This document shows, in pieces, positions 1 through 8,907 of a DNA stretch of 64,000 bases. Each line of letters opens with the position of its first letter. Positions within the stretch are counted from its first letter, which is position 1. Made by a program: the position numbers and the translations under genes. The notes under the pieces were generated by a model. That model saw only the letters and a list, made by a program, of their open reading frames with translations, was not told the DNA's origin and searched no databases. Origin of the DNA: Trissonchulus latispiculum (Eukaryota > Nematoda > Enoplea > Enoplida > Ironidae); NCBI GenBank assembly GCA_030248195.1, contig JASAND010000702.1, positions 1-64,000 of the forward strand, in the 5' to 3' direction.

Positions 1-173
1 TGTAGTGCCAATATGCAAATGAGTCTACTATGCTCTTACATCTGTAAGCTCATTTGCATATTCGTACAGTTTAAGCACTATATAAACAGTGCAATTCTGA
101 TTGTTATTCAGTCTGTTGTTTGTTGTCAACTAATAAAGTCTTGGAGTGGAGAAAGCTTCTTCAAGATTTTACA
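1..173 (+). repeat. 5' LTR (partial) of Gypsy-type element A
   Basis: This stretch is repeated at 5757-5929 with no difference that I see by eye, and ends in ACA. Comparison with the solo LTR at 5737-5929 shows the full LTR is 193 bp, so the first 20 bp lie left of the window. It holds a TATAAA box (81-86), an AATAAA polyadenylation signal (132-137) and a dyad of two octamer motifs (13-20 and 52-59). A primer-binding-site-like sequence follows directly. The left target duplication cannot be seen. Confidence 0.93.
12..60. promoter_or_regulatory. Inverted pair of octamer (ATGCAAAT) motifs in the LTR U3
   Basis: TATGCAAATGAG (12-23) and its exact reverse complement CTCATTTGCATA (49-60) flank a smaller perfect dyad, CTTACA-TC-TGTAAG (35-48). 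Each arm contains the octamer ATGCAAAT, the classic site of POU-homeodomain factors. It lies about 20 bp upstream of the TATA box and is conserved in the solo LTR (5768-5816). The sequence match is direct; a role as a POU-responsive enhancer is inference. Confidence 0.6.
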
Positions 174-174
174 T

Positions 175-189
175 TGGCGACGAGGCAGG
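175..189 (+). other. Primer binding site of element A
   Basis: TGGCGACGAGGCAGG begins two bases after the LTR, where LTR retrotransposons have their tRNA primer site, and starts with TGG as complements of a tRNA CCA end do. The same TGGCGAC start is seen in element B at 7465. I cannot name the tRNA. Confidence 0.65.
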
Positions 190-362
190 TTACTGACGTG
201 GGGTAGTTGGACTCTGCTCAGTTTTGCTGCTTTCTTTGACTAATCAGAGGGTAGTAGGAGACTGCTCTCTGGTTGGTTAAAGAAGAAGACTCCAAACTTG
301 GATAGTCAGTTTCGACTGGTCTATTCAAGTACCCGTAAGGGTAGAAACAAAAAAGCTCCACC

Positions 363-3300
363 ATGTCACCGCCTCAAGAAGAAACGCAGCTACAGCGACA
401 ACTCCGGCCGTCCGATTTCCAGTTTCTGGGACAGTTTGAGAAGGGACAGGACTGGATCTCATACGAGCGACGTCTTGCGACACAACTCAATGCCTATGGT
501 GTTCAGGATCCGAAACAACGAGCTGCAATCCTTTTGGGACAACTTTCTCTGGCTACCTACGAATTTTTGTCTTCAATCTTATTTCCTGCCACACCGGAGG
601 ACCTGGACTACTCCCGGCTCAACGAAGAAATGGTGAAGCATCTTCAGCCAAGGAGAAGTGCCCACTCAGAGCGTTACAAGCTTAGAGTCCAGGGTTCACA
701 GAAGGTGGGTGAATCTGTTGCTGATTATTCTGCTCGGTTAAAGGAGTTGATCATACACTGCCAGTATGCTGAGGGAATGATGGACGTAATTTTGATCGAC
801 CAATTCATTTTCGGTCTTGCAGAGGGAAGAATCCGGAACAAGCTGCTGGAAAATCCTCAGGCGGATTTTCAAAGTACAATGCAGCGGGCCCTTCACTATG
901 AGATGGCAATGCAGGACTCAATCCTTTTGAGTAGTAAGACTGCAGGAGGTGAGTCTGCGTTATCTCAAGTGAAGTGGAAGAAGGATTTAGTTCCTGGGAC
1001 CAGGCATGATCAAAAGAAAAATGATTCGGCAAGTTCTTCAAGTGGCCTGGCTTCAGGTAAGAAAGCTACACCCAACAGTCCATGCTATGGCTGTGGGAGG
1101 ATGGGTCATTGGAGAGTGGATTGTCCTTATAAGTCTGCTACGTGCCATTCCTGCGGCAAAACAGGTCATCTGGCAGTGGTTTGTCGGAATCAGGCACCGG
1201 GTGCAAAATCAGCCAAAGCATCTAGAGGTGGCAAGGGGAAAGACAAAAAATCTAATGTGGGCGGTATTCAAGTTCAAAAGGTCCCCGGCATGACGGGGGA
1301 ATGCAGTCCTGTGATACTACGTCCACGGATCAATGGTCAAATGATCCCAATGGAGCTGGATTGTGGAGCAGCAGTTTCTTTGGTGTCAAGCAGCCACTGG
1401 AGGGGCCAAGTTCAACAAACCGAAAGAACCTTACGATCAGCGAGTCAGCATGAATTCAAAGTAAAAGGAGTGGCCATAGTGGAAGTGAAGTTAGAAGGGC
1501 AAAGACGGGAAGGTCTGGAACTTTTTGTGGTGGATCAACCATGCAGTCCACTGTTCGGACGTCCATGGATGGAAGCCTTTTTCGGGAAGGATTGGGCGAC
1601 CAAGCTTATGACAGGATTAACTGTATCAGGCAATATGAGTCAAGTAGGGAAATCAGTTGGTGGGAAGGCGAGCGGACGACCTCCTGAACTCAAACTTCTC
1701 TTGGAACAGTATAAAGATTCCTTCTTTGCTCCTGGTTTGGGAAAATTCACTGGAGCGCCGGTTCATCTCCATTTGAAGGAGGATGCACAGCCAAAATCAT
1801 TTAAGCCGCGACCTGTTCCTTTTGCCATTAAATCTAAAGTTGAAAAAACTTTGGATCAAATGGTTGAAGCTGGTCAGTTGGAAAGAGTAAGCATATCTGA
1901 TTGGCAAACGCCAACAGTGAATGTGATCAAACCAGATTCCACCATCAGACTTTGTGGTGATTACAAAGTCACGCTGAACCCATCGTTGCAGGTGGACCAG
2001 TACCCACTTCCGCGCCCGGAAGATTGTCAGAGAGCTCTGAAGGGTGGTCATCGTTTCAGCAGGCTCGACCTAGCACAGGCCTACAATCAGCTTCCGCTGG
2101 ATGAAGAGAGCCAAGTCCTCACAACCTTAACAACTCATCGCGGTCTATACCGGTGGAAGGTATTACCGTTTGGTATTTCATCGGCTCCGGCAGTGTTTCA
2201 GCAGACAATGGAGAAGATTTTGGAAGGCATTCCTGGTGTCACAGTGTACCTCGATGACATTGGAATCACTGGAGAAGACGATCAAGCTCATCTGCGCAAT
2301 CTACGCGAGGTGTTGGATCGGCTGTCTGCCAGTGGATTAAGAGGACGCCTGTCCAAATGCGCGTTCTTCCAGGAAGAAATAGAGCTTCTGGGTCTTATTG
2401 TGGATGGAGACGGATGCCGTCCAAATCCGGAGAAGCTGACAGCCCTGACAGATATGCCTGCTCCAAAGTCTGTGAAAGACGTGAGGAGTTTTCTGGGCAT
2501 GGTAAACTACTATGGGAAGTTCATTCCTCACTTGGCGTCTTGGGCAGTTCCACTCAACAACTTGCTCAAGAAAGATGTCAAATGGAGATGGGGAAATGAA
2601 GAGCAGGACTCTTTCAATGGTATCCGCAACTGCCTGAAAGAAGTTGGCATGCTCCAGCACTATGATCCGGATCTTCCGCTACGTCTGGATTGTGATGCTT
2701 CCACAGTGGGTCTTGGCGTGGTTCTCTCTCAGGTAATTGGCGATCAAGAAAAGCCGATTGCATTTGCCTCCAGGACTCTCAGTCGGGCTGAACAGAATTA
2801 CTCACAAATTGAAAAAGAAGCTCTAAGCATCATCTTTGGTGTAAAGAAATTTCGCCAATTTCTACTTGGACGGAAGTTCACCCTGGCTACCGATCATAAA
2901 CCATTGTTGGCCTTGGTCGGTCCGAAGAAAGGTATTCCGACGGTTGCTGCCGCCAGGATTCAGCGGTGGGCCATTCAACTGATGGCCTACGACTATGACC
3001 TTCAGTTTCGGAGGACGGATCAACATGGCAATGCTGACGCTTTCTCCAGATTACCACTTCAGAGCAAAGAAGAAGCGGTAGAAGACGAAGAGAATCAAGG
3101 TTTGGTGGCTCGTGTTGAGGAGCAATGCGATGCTACCTACCTAAATGCTGAAGCCGTTGCCAAAGAAACTAGCAAAGATAGGGTTCATCGACAACTCCTT
3201 GGATGGATCCGGCACGGGTGGCCATTCAAGGTGGGACCTGAATTCGAAGCTTTTGGCAGATGCCGTTTTGAACTTAGTGTTCAAGGAAACTGTATTCTAC

Positions 3301-4481
3301 GTGGGAATCGGGTGGTAATTCCTCCAAAGCTACGATTGGCTGTCTTGCAGACACTGCATCTGGGGCATCCAGGGGTAGTTAAGATGAAAGCTTTGGCTAG
3401 ATCCTATGTATGGTGGCCGGGGATCGATCACGATGTGGAAGACACCGTGAATCGATGTTGCTCGTGCCAACTACAACGGAAGTTACCTCCTGAGGCGTCA
3501 CTCCATCCAATGGAAATTCCAGCAGGTCCATGGGAGCGAATCCACATGGATTTTGCAGGTCCATTTCAAGGATTCATGTGGTTGGTGGTGGTCGATTCCT
3601 ATAGTAAGTATCCAGAAGTTGTTCAGATGAGATCCACAACGGCAGATTTCCTGGTGGATGAAGTATCTATCATATTTGCCAGATTTGGAAATCCGAAACA
3701 GGTAGTCTCAGACAATGGTCCTCAGTTTACAGCAGCGACGTTCCGAGATTTTCTGTTAAGGAATGGTGTGGAACACGTTCAGGTGGCTCCATACCATCCC
3801 AGATCAAATGGCCTTGCGGAAAGATTCGTTCAGACTTTCAAGAATGCCATGAAAGCCTCGAAGAGGGAACGAGTCAGTGTTCGTCAGCGTTTGGCACAGT
3901 TTCTACAGTGTTATCGCCAAACTCCTCATTCCACAACAGCCGAATCTCCTGCCAAATTGATGTTTGGTCGGGAAATGTTGTCGGCACTGGATGCGCTCCG
4001 TCCCGATGTCCGGAAGCAGATTCAGAAGCGCCAACAACGCCAGAAGCTGGATCATGATAAACGAGCGAAGGACAGGAACTTTCGCTTGGGTCAAGCTGTC
4101 TGGGTTTTGGATCACCGCCCTGGAACAGAAAAATGGAAACGTGGCATAATCACGGAAATTTCTGGGCCGGTTTCTGTCGTGGTTAGAGTGGGTCAGCTGC
4201 GATGGAGACGACATGTGGATCATATCCGCAATGCCACTGATGATGGTAATTCAGGCATGGCAGATGACCTGAATCCCTCAGCAGTGGTAGGCGACGAAAT
4301 TGAGCTGCCTTCTCCAGCACCTCAGCCTCCTCAACGAGTTGGACCACCGAGTCCTGTGCATGATCCTCCGGCGAATGCTGATCCTGGGGGTTTACGACGA
4401 TCCCTACGAACTCATCAAGCTCCTAAGACACTTCATTATCCTGTTCTGGGACAACCAGTTCTGGAACGAATTCCTCAATGA
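363..4481 (+). CDS. Gag-Pol polyprotein of Ty3/Gypsy-type element A (1372 aa)
   Basis: One uninterrupted frame encodes everything needed for retrotransposition. In order: a Gag region (about 1-235); two CCHC zinc knuckles (CYGCGRMGHWRVDC and CHSCGKTGHLAVVC, about 241-276); an aspartic protease with DCGAAVSL (about 333) in place of the usual D-S/T-G; reverse transcriptase with YLDD at 629-632; RNase H with DCDAS near 776 and TDHKPL near 847; and integrase with the HHCC zinc region (LHLGHPG ... CCSC) followed by D, D and E in MDFAG, SDNGPQF and NGLAERF. No chromodomain is visible. The ATG at 363 has a good context (ccaccATG) and is the first in the frame. Gag and pol are fused with no frameshift or stop. 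The order RT-RNaseH-IN defines Ty3/Gypsy; a Mag-like lineage is a guess. Confidence 0.95.
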   Translation: MSPPQEETQLQRQLRPSDFQFLGQFEKGQDWISYERRLATQLNAYGVQDPKQRAAILLGQLSLATYEFLSSILFPATPEDLDYSRLNEEMVKHLQPRRSAHSERYKLRVQGSQKVGESVADYSARLKELIIHCQYAEGMMDVILIDQFIFGLAEGRIRNKLLENPQADFQSTMQRALHYEMAMQDSILLSSKTAGGESALSQVKWKKDLVPGTRHDQKKNDSASSSSGLASGKKATPNSPCYGCGRMGHWRVDCPYKSATCHSCGKTGHLAVVCRNQAPGAKSAKASRGGKGKDKKSNVGGIQVQKVPGMTGECSPVILRPRINGQMIPMELDCGAAVSLVSSSHWRGQVQQTERTLRSASQHEFKVKGVAIVEVKLEGQRREGLELFVVDQPCSPLFGRPWMEAFFGKDWATKLMTGLTVSGNMSQVGKSVGGKASGRPPELKLLLEQYKDSFFAPGLGKFTGAPVHLHLKEDAQPKSFKPRPVPFAIKSKVEKTLDQMVEAGQLERVSISDWQTPTVNVIKPDSTIRLCGDYKVTLNPSLQVDQYPLPRPEDCQRALKGGHRFSRLDLAQAYNQLPLDEESQVLTTLTTHRGLYRWKVLPFGISSAPAVFQQTMEKILEGIPGVTVYLDDIGITGEDDQAHLRNLREVLDRLSASGLRGRLSKCAFFQEEIELLGLIVDGDGCRPNPEKLTALTDMPAPKSVKDVRSFLGMVNYYGKFIPHLASWAVPLNNLLKKDVKWRWGNEEQDSFNGIRNCLKEVGMLQHYDPDLPLRLDCDASTVGLGVVLSQVIGDQEKPIAFASRTLSRAEQNYSQIEKEALSIIFGVKKFRQFLLGRKFTLATDHKPLLALVGPKKGIPTVAAARIQRWAIQLMAYDYDLQFRRTDQHGNADAFSRLPLQSKEEAVEDEENQGLVARVEEQCDATYLNAEAVAKETSKDRVHRQLLGWIRHGWPFKVGPEFEAFGRCRFELSVQGNCILRGNRVVIPPKLRLAVLQTLHLGHPGVVKMKALARSYVWWPGIDHDVEDTVNRCCSCQLQRKLPPEASLHPMEIPAGPWERIHMDFAGPFQGFMWLVVVDSYSKYPEVVQMRSTTADFLVDEVSIIFARFGNPKQVVSDNGPQFTAATFRDFLLRNGVEHVQVAPYHPRSNGLAERFVQTFKNAMKASKRERVSVRQRLAQFLQCYRQTPHSTTAESPAKLMFGREMLSALDALRPDVRKQIQKRQQRQKLDHDKRAKDRNFRLGQAVWVLDHRPGTEKWKRGIITEISGPVSVVVRVGQLRWRRHVDHIRNATDDGNSGMADDLNPSAVVGDEIELPSPAPQPPQRVGPPSPVHDPPANADPGGLRRSLRTHQAPKTLHYPVLGQPVLERIPQ

Positions 4482-4513
4482 CATTCTTAAAGTTTTCGGA
4501 ACTCGTTCTCATT

Positions 4514-4521
4514 GAGGGAGG
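4514..4521 (+). other. Polypurine-tract-like GAGGGAGG
   Basis: This purine run lies 32 bp after the gag-pol stop, where the plus-strand primer should be. It is followed by TTCTTAAAG and then GPCR sequence rather than an LTR. TTCTTAAAG also occurs at 4484-4492, giving a short direct repeat around the tract. Confidence 0.4.
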
Positions 4522-4529
4522 TTCTTAAA

Positions 4530-4820
4530 GCTTGGACTCCGCTACTGATAGCCTGTGTGGCGGGGATGCGCGATGACGTCCCCATACCGCTCTATATGAT
4601 GACCACATTCCTGGGCCACTGCAACAGCACTGTCAACTTTTTCGTCTACTTTGTTGACAACAAAAGGATCAGACGTCAATTTATGATCACTGCTTATCGA
4701 TTGTTTGGAAAAGCTTGGCGTGTGAATAACATAGAAGCCACGAGTGCTAATCTGCCTTCCACTGCGCCGACGGTTCAGCGTGTGATGACTCCTCTCGTGG
4801 AAAATAAACGTAAATATTGA
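4530..4820 (+). pseudogene. 3' fragment of a GPCR gene joined to retrotransposon A
   Basis: This stretch encodes about 96 aa (transmembrane segments 6-7 and the cytoplasmic tail) matching the last exon of the GPCR at 21184-26942 from position 26652 onward. By eye about nine in ten bases agree over the first 200. Shared landmarks are AWTPLL in TM6, the NFFVY motif in TM7, the VDNK...RRQF helix-8 start and the terminal KY-stop. There is no stop or frameshift, so the copy is recent or was recently functional. The tail after TM7 has diverged. Everything upstream of TM6 is missing here; retrotransposon sequence takes its place. It is either the right half of a broken paralogue or host sequence joined to the element. 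Confidence 0.85.
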
Positions 4821-5731
4821 CAACGTTTGCTGAAGATTGTTTAAATACATTTAACTGCATTATGACTTTAATAAAATGATTGACTCAACCAACCTGAGAA
4901 AATAACTCCTTATAGTGACTATTTTCAATAAGGCTCTGACTCGCTTTTTTATGGCCCTTGTTTTAACCCATCTTCTTGACGTGTATCCTACTTACACCTA
5001 TCCTACTTACGCCTAAAGTTTGATGTTTCCGCCTTGAGATAACAAAACTCAAAATCCTACTTACGCCTAAAACTCAAAACTGAAATTCCTACTTACGCCT
5101 AAAATATTTCCTTGCAAAACTCCAATTCACCTATGTCTTTTACAGTGCAGACTTTGTACAATGTTTAAAGTGTAAGTAATGCGTGGAAATATAATAATAA
5201 ATCTATAAAAATCTTCATTCAAATTCACGCCTTTCACAGAAAAATCCTAACACGATATTTCCTGAGTCCAGGGAGTCATCCCTAAGAAGCCGCATTAAAA
5301 GGTTTGAAAGTTTGCGAAAATTTGAAGATGCGTTCTGTGGTTGAAATTGTGCGAATTTAGATTTATAAGTGAAATTGACGACTTGACTTTTAGGAGAGTT
5401 CCCTGACGTCCAAGCTTCTCAGTGGATTTCCTTTAGGGAATGCTCACGACCCAGGTGATATCTGCATAGATATTACGACACATCAGAATCATTTATAAAC
5501 AAAATCAATTTCAATTAGATTAACGGGGTTTTGCTCAGGGGAATATTTTAGTAAAGGACCTCTTGGTCCTTTTATTATCTCTGAAGCGACTCCCAGCAAA
5601 AGAGGGAAATCGCTCAAAAAAACTAGCAAAAAAGATAAAATAATGCAGAAAAAGGGAGAGTTCCTAAGAGTTGGTCATAAGCCTAAGCCTCCATGAAACT
5701 GCAGAATTCCATAAAATTTGTGGAGGGACTA
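4821..5731. other. Non-coding stretch downstream of the GPCR fragment
   Basis: An AATAAA at about 4869 could be the old GPCR polyadenylation signal. A short dispersed repeat lies at 4986-5104. No open frame or recognised element is seen in the rest, which is AT-rich. Confidence 0.5.
4986..5104 (+). repeat. Four imperfect copies of TCCTACTTACGCCTAAA
   Basis: The unit starts at about 4986, 5000, 5054 and 5088. The first copy reads ACACCTA instead of ACGCCTA. Spacing is irregular (14, 54 and 34 bp), so this is an interspersed cluster and not a strict tandem array. No function is evident. Confidence 0.6.
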
Positions 5732-5736
5732 GTGAG

Positions 5737-5929
5737 TGTAGTGTTTGTAATATTGTTGTAGTGCCAATATGCAAATGAGTCTACTATGCTCTTACATCTG
5801 TAAGCTCATTTGCATATTCGTACAGTTTAAGCACTATATAAACAGTGCAATTCTGATTGTTATTCAGTCTGTTGTTTGTTGTCAACTAATAAAGTCTTGG
5901 AGTGGAGAAAGCTTCTTCAAGATTTTACA
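5737..5929 (+). mobile_element. Solo LTR of the element-A family
   Basis: This 193-bp LTR (TGTAGTG...TTTTACA) is bounded by GTGAG at 5732-5736 and again at 5930-5934, a perfect 5-bp target duplication. Removing the LTR and one GTGAG restores a hairpin whose arms GGAGGGACTAG (5722-5732) and CTAGTCCCTCC meet across a short loop, which supports the empty-site reconstruction. TATAAA is at 5837 and AATAAA at 5888. Solo LTRs arise by recombination between the two LTRs of a full element. Confidence 0.88.
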
Positions 5930-5934
5930 GTGAG

Positions 5935-6977
5935 TGCTGAACACTAGTCCCTAGTCCCTCCAAGGTGAGGCAAAAATGAGGGGAATTTTGGGCATAGTAA
6001 CGCCCTAGTATAGAGAAAACAGGGAAAGGAGAGATGGAAGGGCAAAAAGCGGCCGTTCAAGTCGATAGAAGGTTAAAAGGTCGGTCTACTTGTCAACACT
6101 GTAATTTCGGCAATCATTGTCTTGATTTGCCAAAACTGCCTTTGCGCATTTAAGGGCGCGCACTAAATGATTCTGATTGGGTCACAAATGCTGGTAATCA
6201 TAATGTGACTTTTGGCGGGATCTGAAGTGTTTAGATTAACGGTTTACATTCAAAGTGGAGCTGAAAATGAGGTTGAAATTGTTACAAAATAAAAACGAAG
6301 AACAAGCTAAAAAACTAAAGTAGAATAAAACTTAAATGAGGTTTAGTTAATTTCAAATTCCTCAATATCAGATGTGCTAGTAAGTATTTCTATTAATTAA
6401 GCTGATGACAAAGCGGAAGCTGTTTGTGCTTCCCAACATTCCAACATGGAAGGAGCACTAATTGAAATACGTGAATTTTTAAAAAAATTAAAAGCTAATT
6501 CTTAATGTCTCAGTTAGAAGTTGGATCCAGTGTGGAAAATGGTATTTCTTTTGGCGAGCCTTTGAACCCTTATCGTTTTAGCATCTTTCTAGAGGTCTCC
6601 ATGACTCTTTTGAACCTCCAAAAACTCGTTTTCTCACTGTTTCTGGATATTCTTTCTGTGAGTATTTTTGCAATATTTCTTGTAACTTTAAATTACTGCT
6701 TTGTTCAAATTTGTTTTGGGTGACTCCTGGAGAAAAAACATTAACCATGAGACTACGAGTACCAGAGGTGCTGAGCTACTGATCTCCAAGCTTCTGATTT
6801 TAACCTGTTTTATGTTTATCTAAGCATTTATACCTTTCATCACTTTTATACAAGACGCAATGATTTTAAGAGATGCTGTACTTTGTTTGCAGTGTTGTGC
6901 TATGATTTATGAGCTGTAGTCAGCAGTAGCATTATCTCGTATCGGATCTAACGTAAAGGGACACGATCTTTATCAGT
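5935..6977. other. Intergenic, nothing recognised
   Basis: I see no gene, RNA gene or repeat boundary. The only longer frame (6505-6723) has no recognisable domain and begins in AT-rich sequence. Confidence 0.5.
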
Positions 6978-7460
6978 TGTAGAATATAGGAAGATATCCG
7001 TGTGCTAAACCTAAGTATACGGTAGCTGAGTTTGAACCTAAAATGGAATGTTTCATGAACAATCAAGATAAAATTATCATTAGCTATTTTCGTGGCTCAT
7101 ACACGTGAACTAGTTCAAGATGGCGGAACGCAGTCAGTTGGGGTATTGTCCGAGTTGTGGGTAGGTCGTGCGCAAAGTAGGTCATTTCTGCCATTTTGTA
7201 AGTGTTGGTCCTGCCTGCACATTTTTATGATTTGAGTCGAGTCTTTATTTGGAAATATTCTTCGTTTATTTTGATATGCGAATAAATAACTTTTTAGCAT
7301 AGGGATTTTCTTATGTTCTGAGCGAGTGCCTATTCAATTCTAGTCATCAAATAACCACAAATCCATTTTACTGAGGTCTGGACATCACACACCTTTGACA
7401 ACAACCTGCAAATAAACGGTCTGTCATCGTGAATCTAGCACCAGGGTTTCATACCCGACA
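6978..7460 (+). repeat. 5' LTR of element B (483 bp)
   Basis: It starts TGTAGAATATAGG and ends ATACCCGACA, and the copy at 13107-13589 shows no difference by eye. AATAAA-type signals occur in the second half (GCGAATAAATAA near 7280). The LTR is unrelated to that of element A. Confidence 0.93.
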
Positions 7461-7485
7461 AAAGTGGCGACCCTGACAGTGGTAG

Positions 7486-8887
7486 ATGTCCAAAAATTAT
7501 TCTGGACCTACCACTGGTAGTATTACGCGTAATTTACACGAAAAAGTTGTACTTTTTCACGAACTTCCTCAAAGTGAAGCAGAATTTTTGGGGACTGACG
7601 GAAGTGACAAAATGGCAGAGATGAACGCGGTCGGGGGTGATACTGTGGGGGGAGAAAATTTTGGGGGGGGGGGCCCAAAACCCACCCCAACCCCGGAGCG
7701 ACAGCCCAATTGGGGGGGACACGCCCTCGGCCCCCTCCCTGATCCGATTCTATGCCGAGTGTCCAGCAGAATAGAGGAATTTTAACGAATTCAGCTAGTC
7801 TTTTGACATTTCAACGTCCGCTCGGGGGGGGGGGGTTCGCTTAGAGTGGTTAGCGAGTCCCCCACACCCACTCAGGATGAAAATTGGCGGGGTGGGATCA
7901 GTGTGTCTACTTTTTACGCCCCGCAACCTCCAACAGTATCAGTGTCTGATTTTAGTGATATTTTAACGGGACGGTACGGTCCTCCGAGACAAGAAAATGG
8001 GGGGGCTGGGGGTTGTTCCGGGAGAACCCTCCTTCCCTTGACAGTCGCTCCTGGGTCTGGGGGGTGAGCCCGGGTGCTTCCCCATCCAGTCATCCGTCAG
8101 AAACTACGGTGAAATCATTGTTGGGGGGCCTGACGCCCCTGTGTCTGAATCGGAAGGGGAGGACATTTCGGAGCCCGGGAAAGGTGTACGAAGGGATTCC
8201 CCCCCGTCGAAAGTGCTTGATATTGACCCCTATTTGGAGATGGCTGCTGAAAAAGGGGAGGGCGACCTCTATACGTTGATGCAGAATTTTTTTGATCGCC
8301 TGTGCAAAAAGAAAGGGTTGGCCCCCCAGAAACTGTCTGATATTTATCGTCAGCAGGAAAATTCAGTTGGTAAAGTTCAGAAAAGTACCGACCAGTCGGG
8401 GGAGCCCTCGGGACAGGGCCGGGAAACTCCTGTAGGTGATTTAATTCAGCTAGTGGACAGTCAGACCTCCCCAACTCAGGGTTCTGATCCGGTGCAAGCT
8501 GCCCCGGAACGGACCCTGACCCCTTCCCTTCAACCTGTACAAAATTTCTCAAATTTGCAAAATTTGGGGGATGGGCAAATTGTGGGATCTCAAAATACGT
8601 CTCGATCTTCTGGAGGACAGCTTTTGGGGACAAATGGAGGTTTAACGGGGGATTTTGAATGGATACCGCCGTGTGAACAGTATCCACAGGGCACGTACAG
8701 AAAAATCCGTGCCCCCGCCTCCCCTCAACTGACGGCTGCGCCGGCGCCTCGGAATGCGGCGCCCCAAACGCAGCAGATGGTCTGGGGTACCCCACAGCCC
8801 AATAATTGTCAATACTATATGGTTCCGATAGCATCTCAAACCCCGGTACAAATTGGGGGGGTCCTCACCTTGTCTCGGGACAATTGA
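7486..8887 (+). pseudogene. Interrupted reading frames upstream of gag in element B
   Basis: Three successive frames occur: 7486-7785 (99 aa), 7846-8067 (73 aa) and 8141-8887 (248 aa). They have Gag-leader-like composition (Pro, Gln, Gly rich) but no domain I recognise. Stops and frame changes cluster near G runs of seven or more (about 7665, 7826, 8851), so the original may have been one frame broken by slippage in these runs, or separate small proteins. The 248-aa frame (MSESEGED...) is the best candidate for a real protein. It ends 20 bp before the main gag frame and is in a different frame. Confidence 0.45.
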
Positions 8888-8907
8888 CGAATACTTCTTA
8901 GTGTGCG

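Larger units (their letters stand above)
1..4529 (+). mobile_element. Ty3/Gypsy-type LTR retrotransposon A, 3'-truncated
   Basis: The order is LTR (1-173), primer binding site (175), untranslated leader, one long gag-pol frame (363-4481) and a purine tract GAGGGAGG (4514-4521). An LTR should follow the purine tract. Instead, within about ten bases, the sequence becomes the 3' part of a GPCR last exon. The LTR at 5737 cannot be this element's 3' LTR because it has its own target duplication on both sides. The coding frame is intact, so the insertion looks young although its right end is missing. Confidence 0.85.

Noticed and set aside
1..5929. A complete 5.9-kb LTR element enclosing a captured GPCR fragment
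   Set aside because: The right LTR has its own GTGAG target duplication and hairpin context, so it is a solo LTR and not the partner of the left one.
8115..8834. A 239-aa minus-strand frame
   Set aside because: It lies opposite the element B leader frames, has no domain, and is explained by the base composition of that region.
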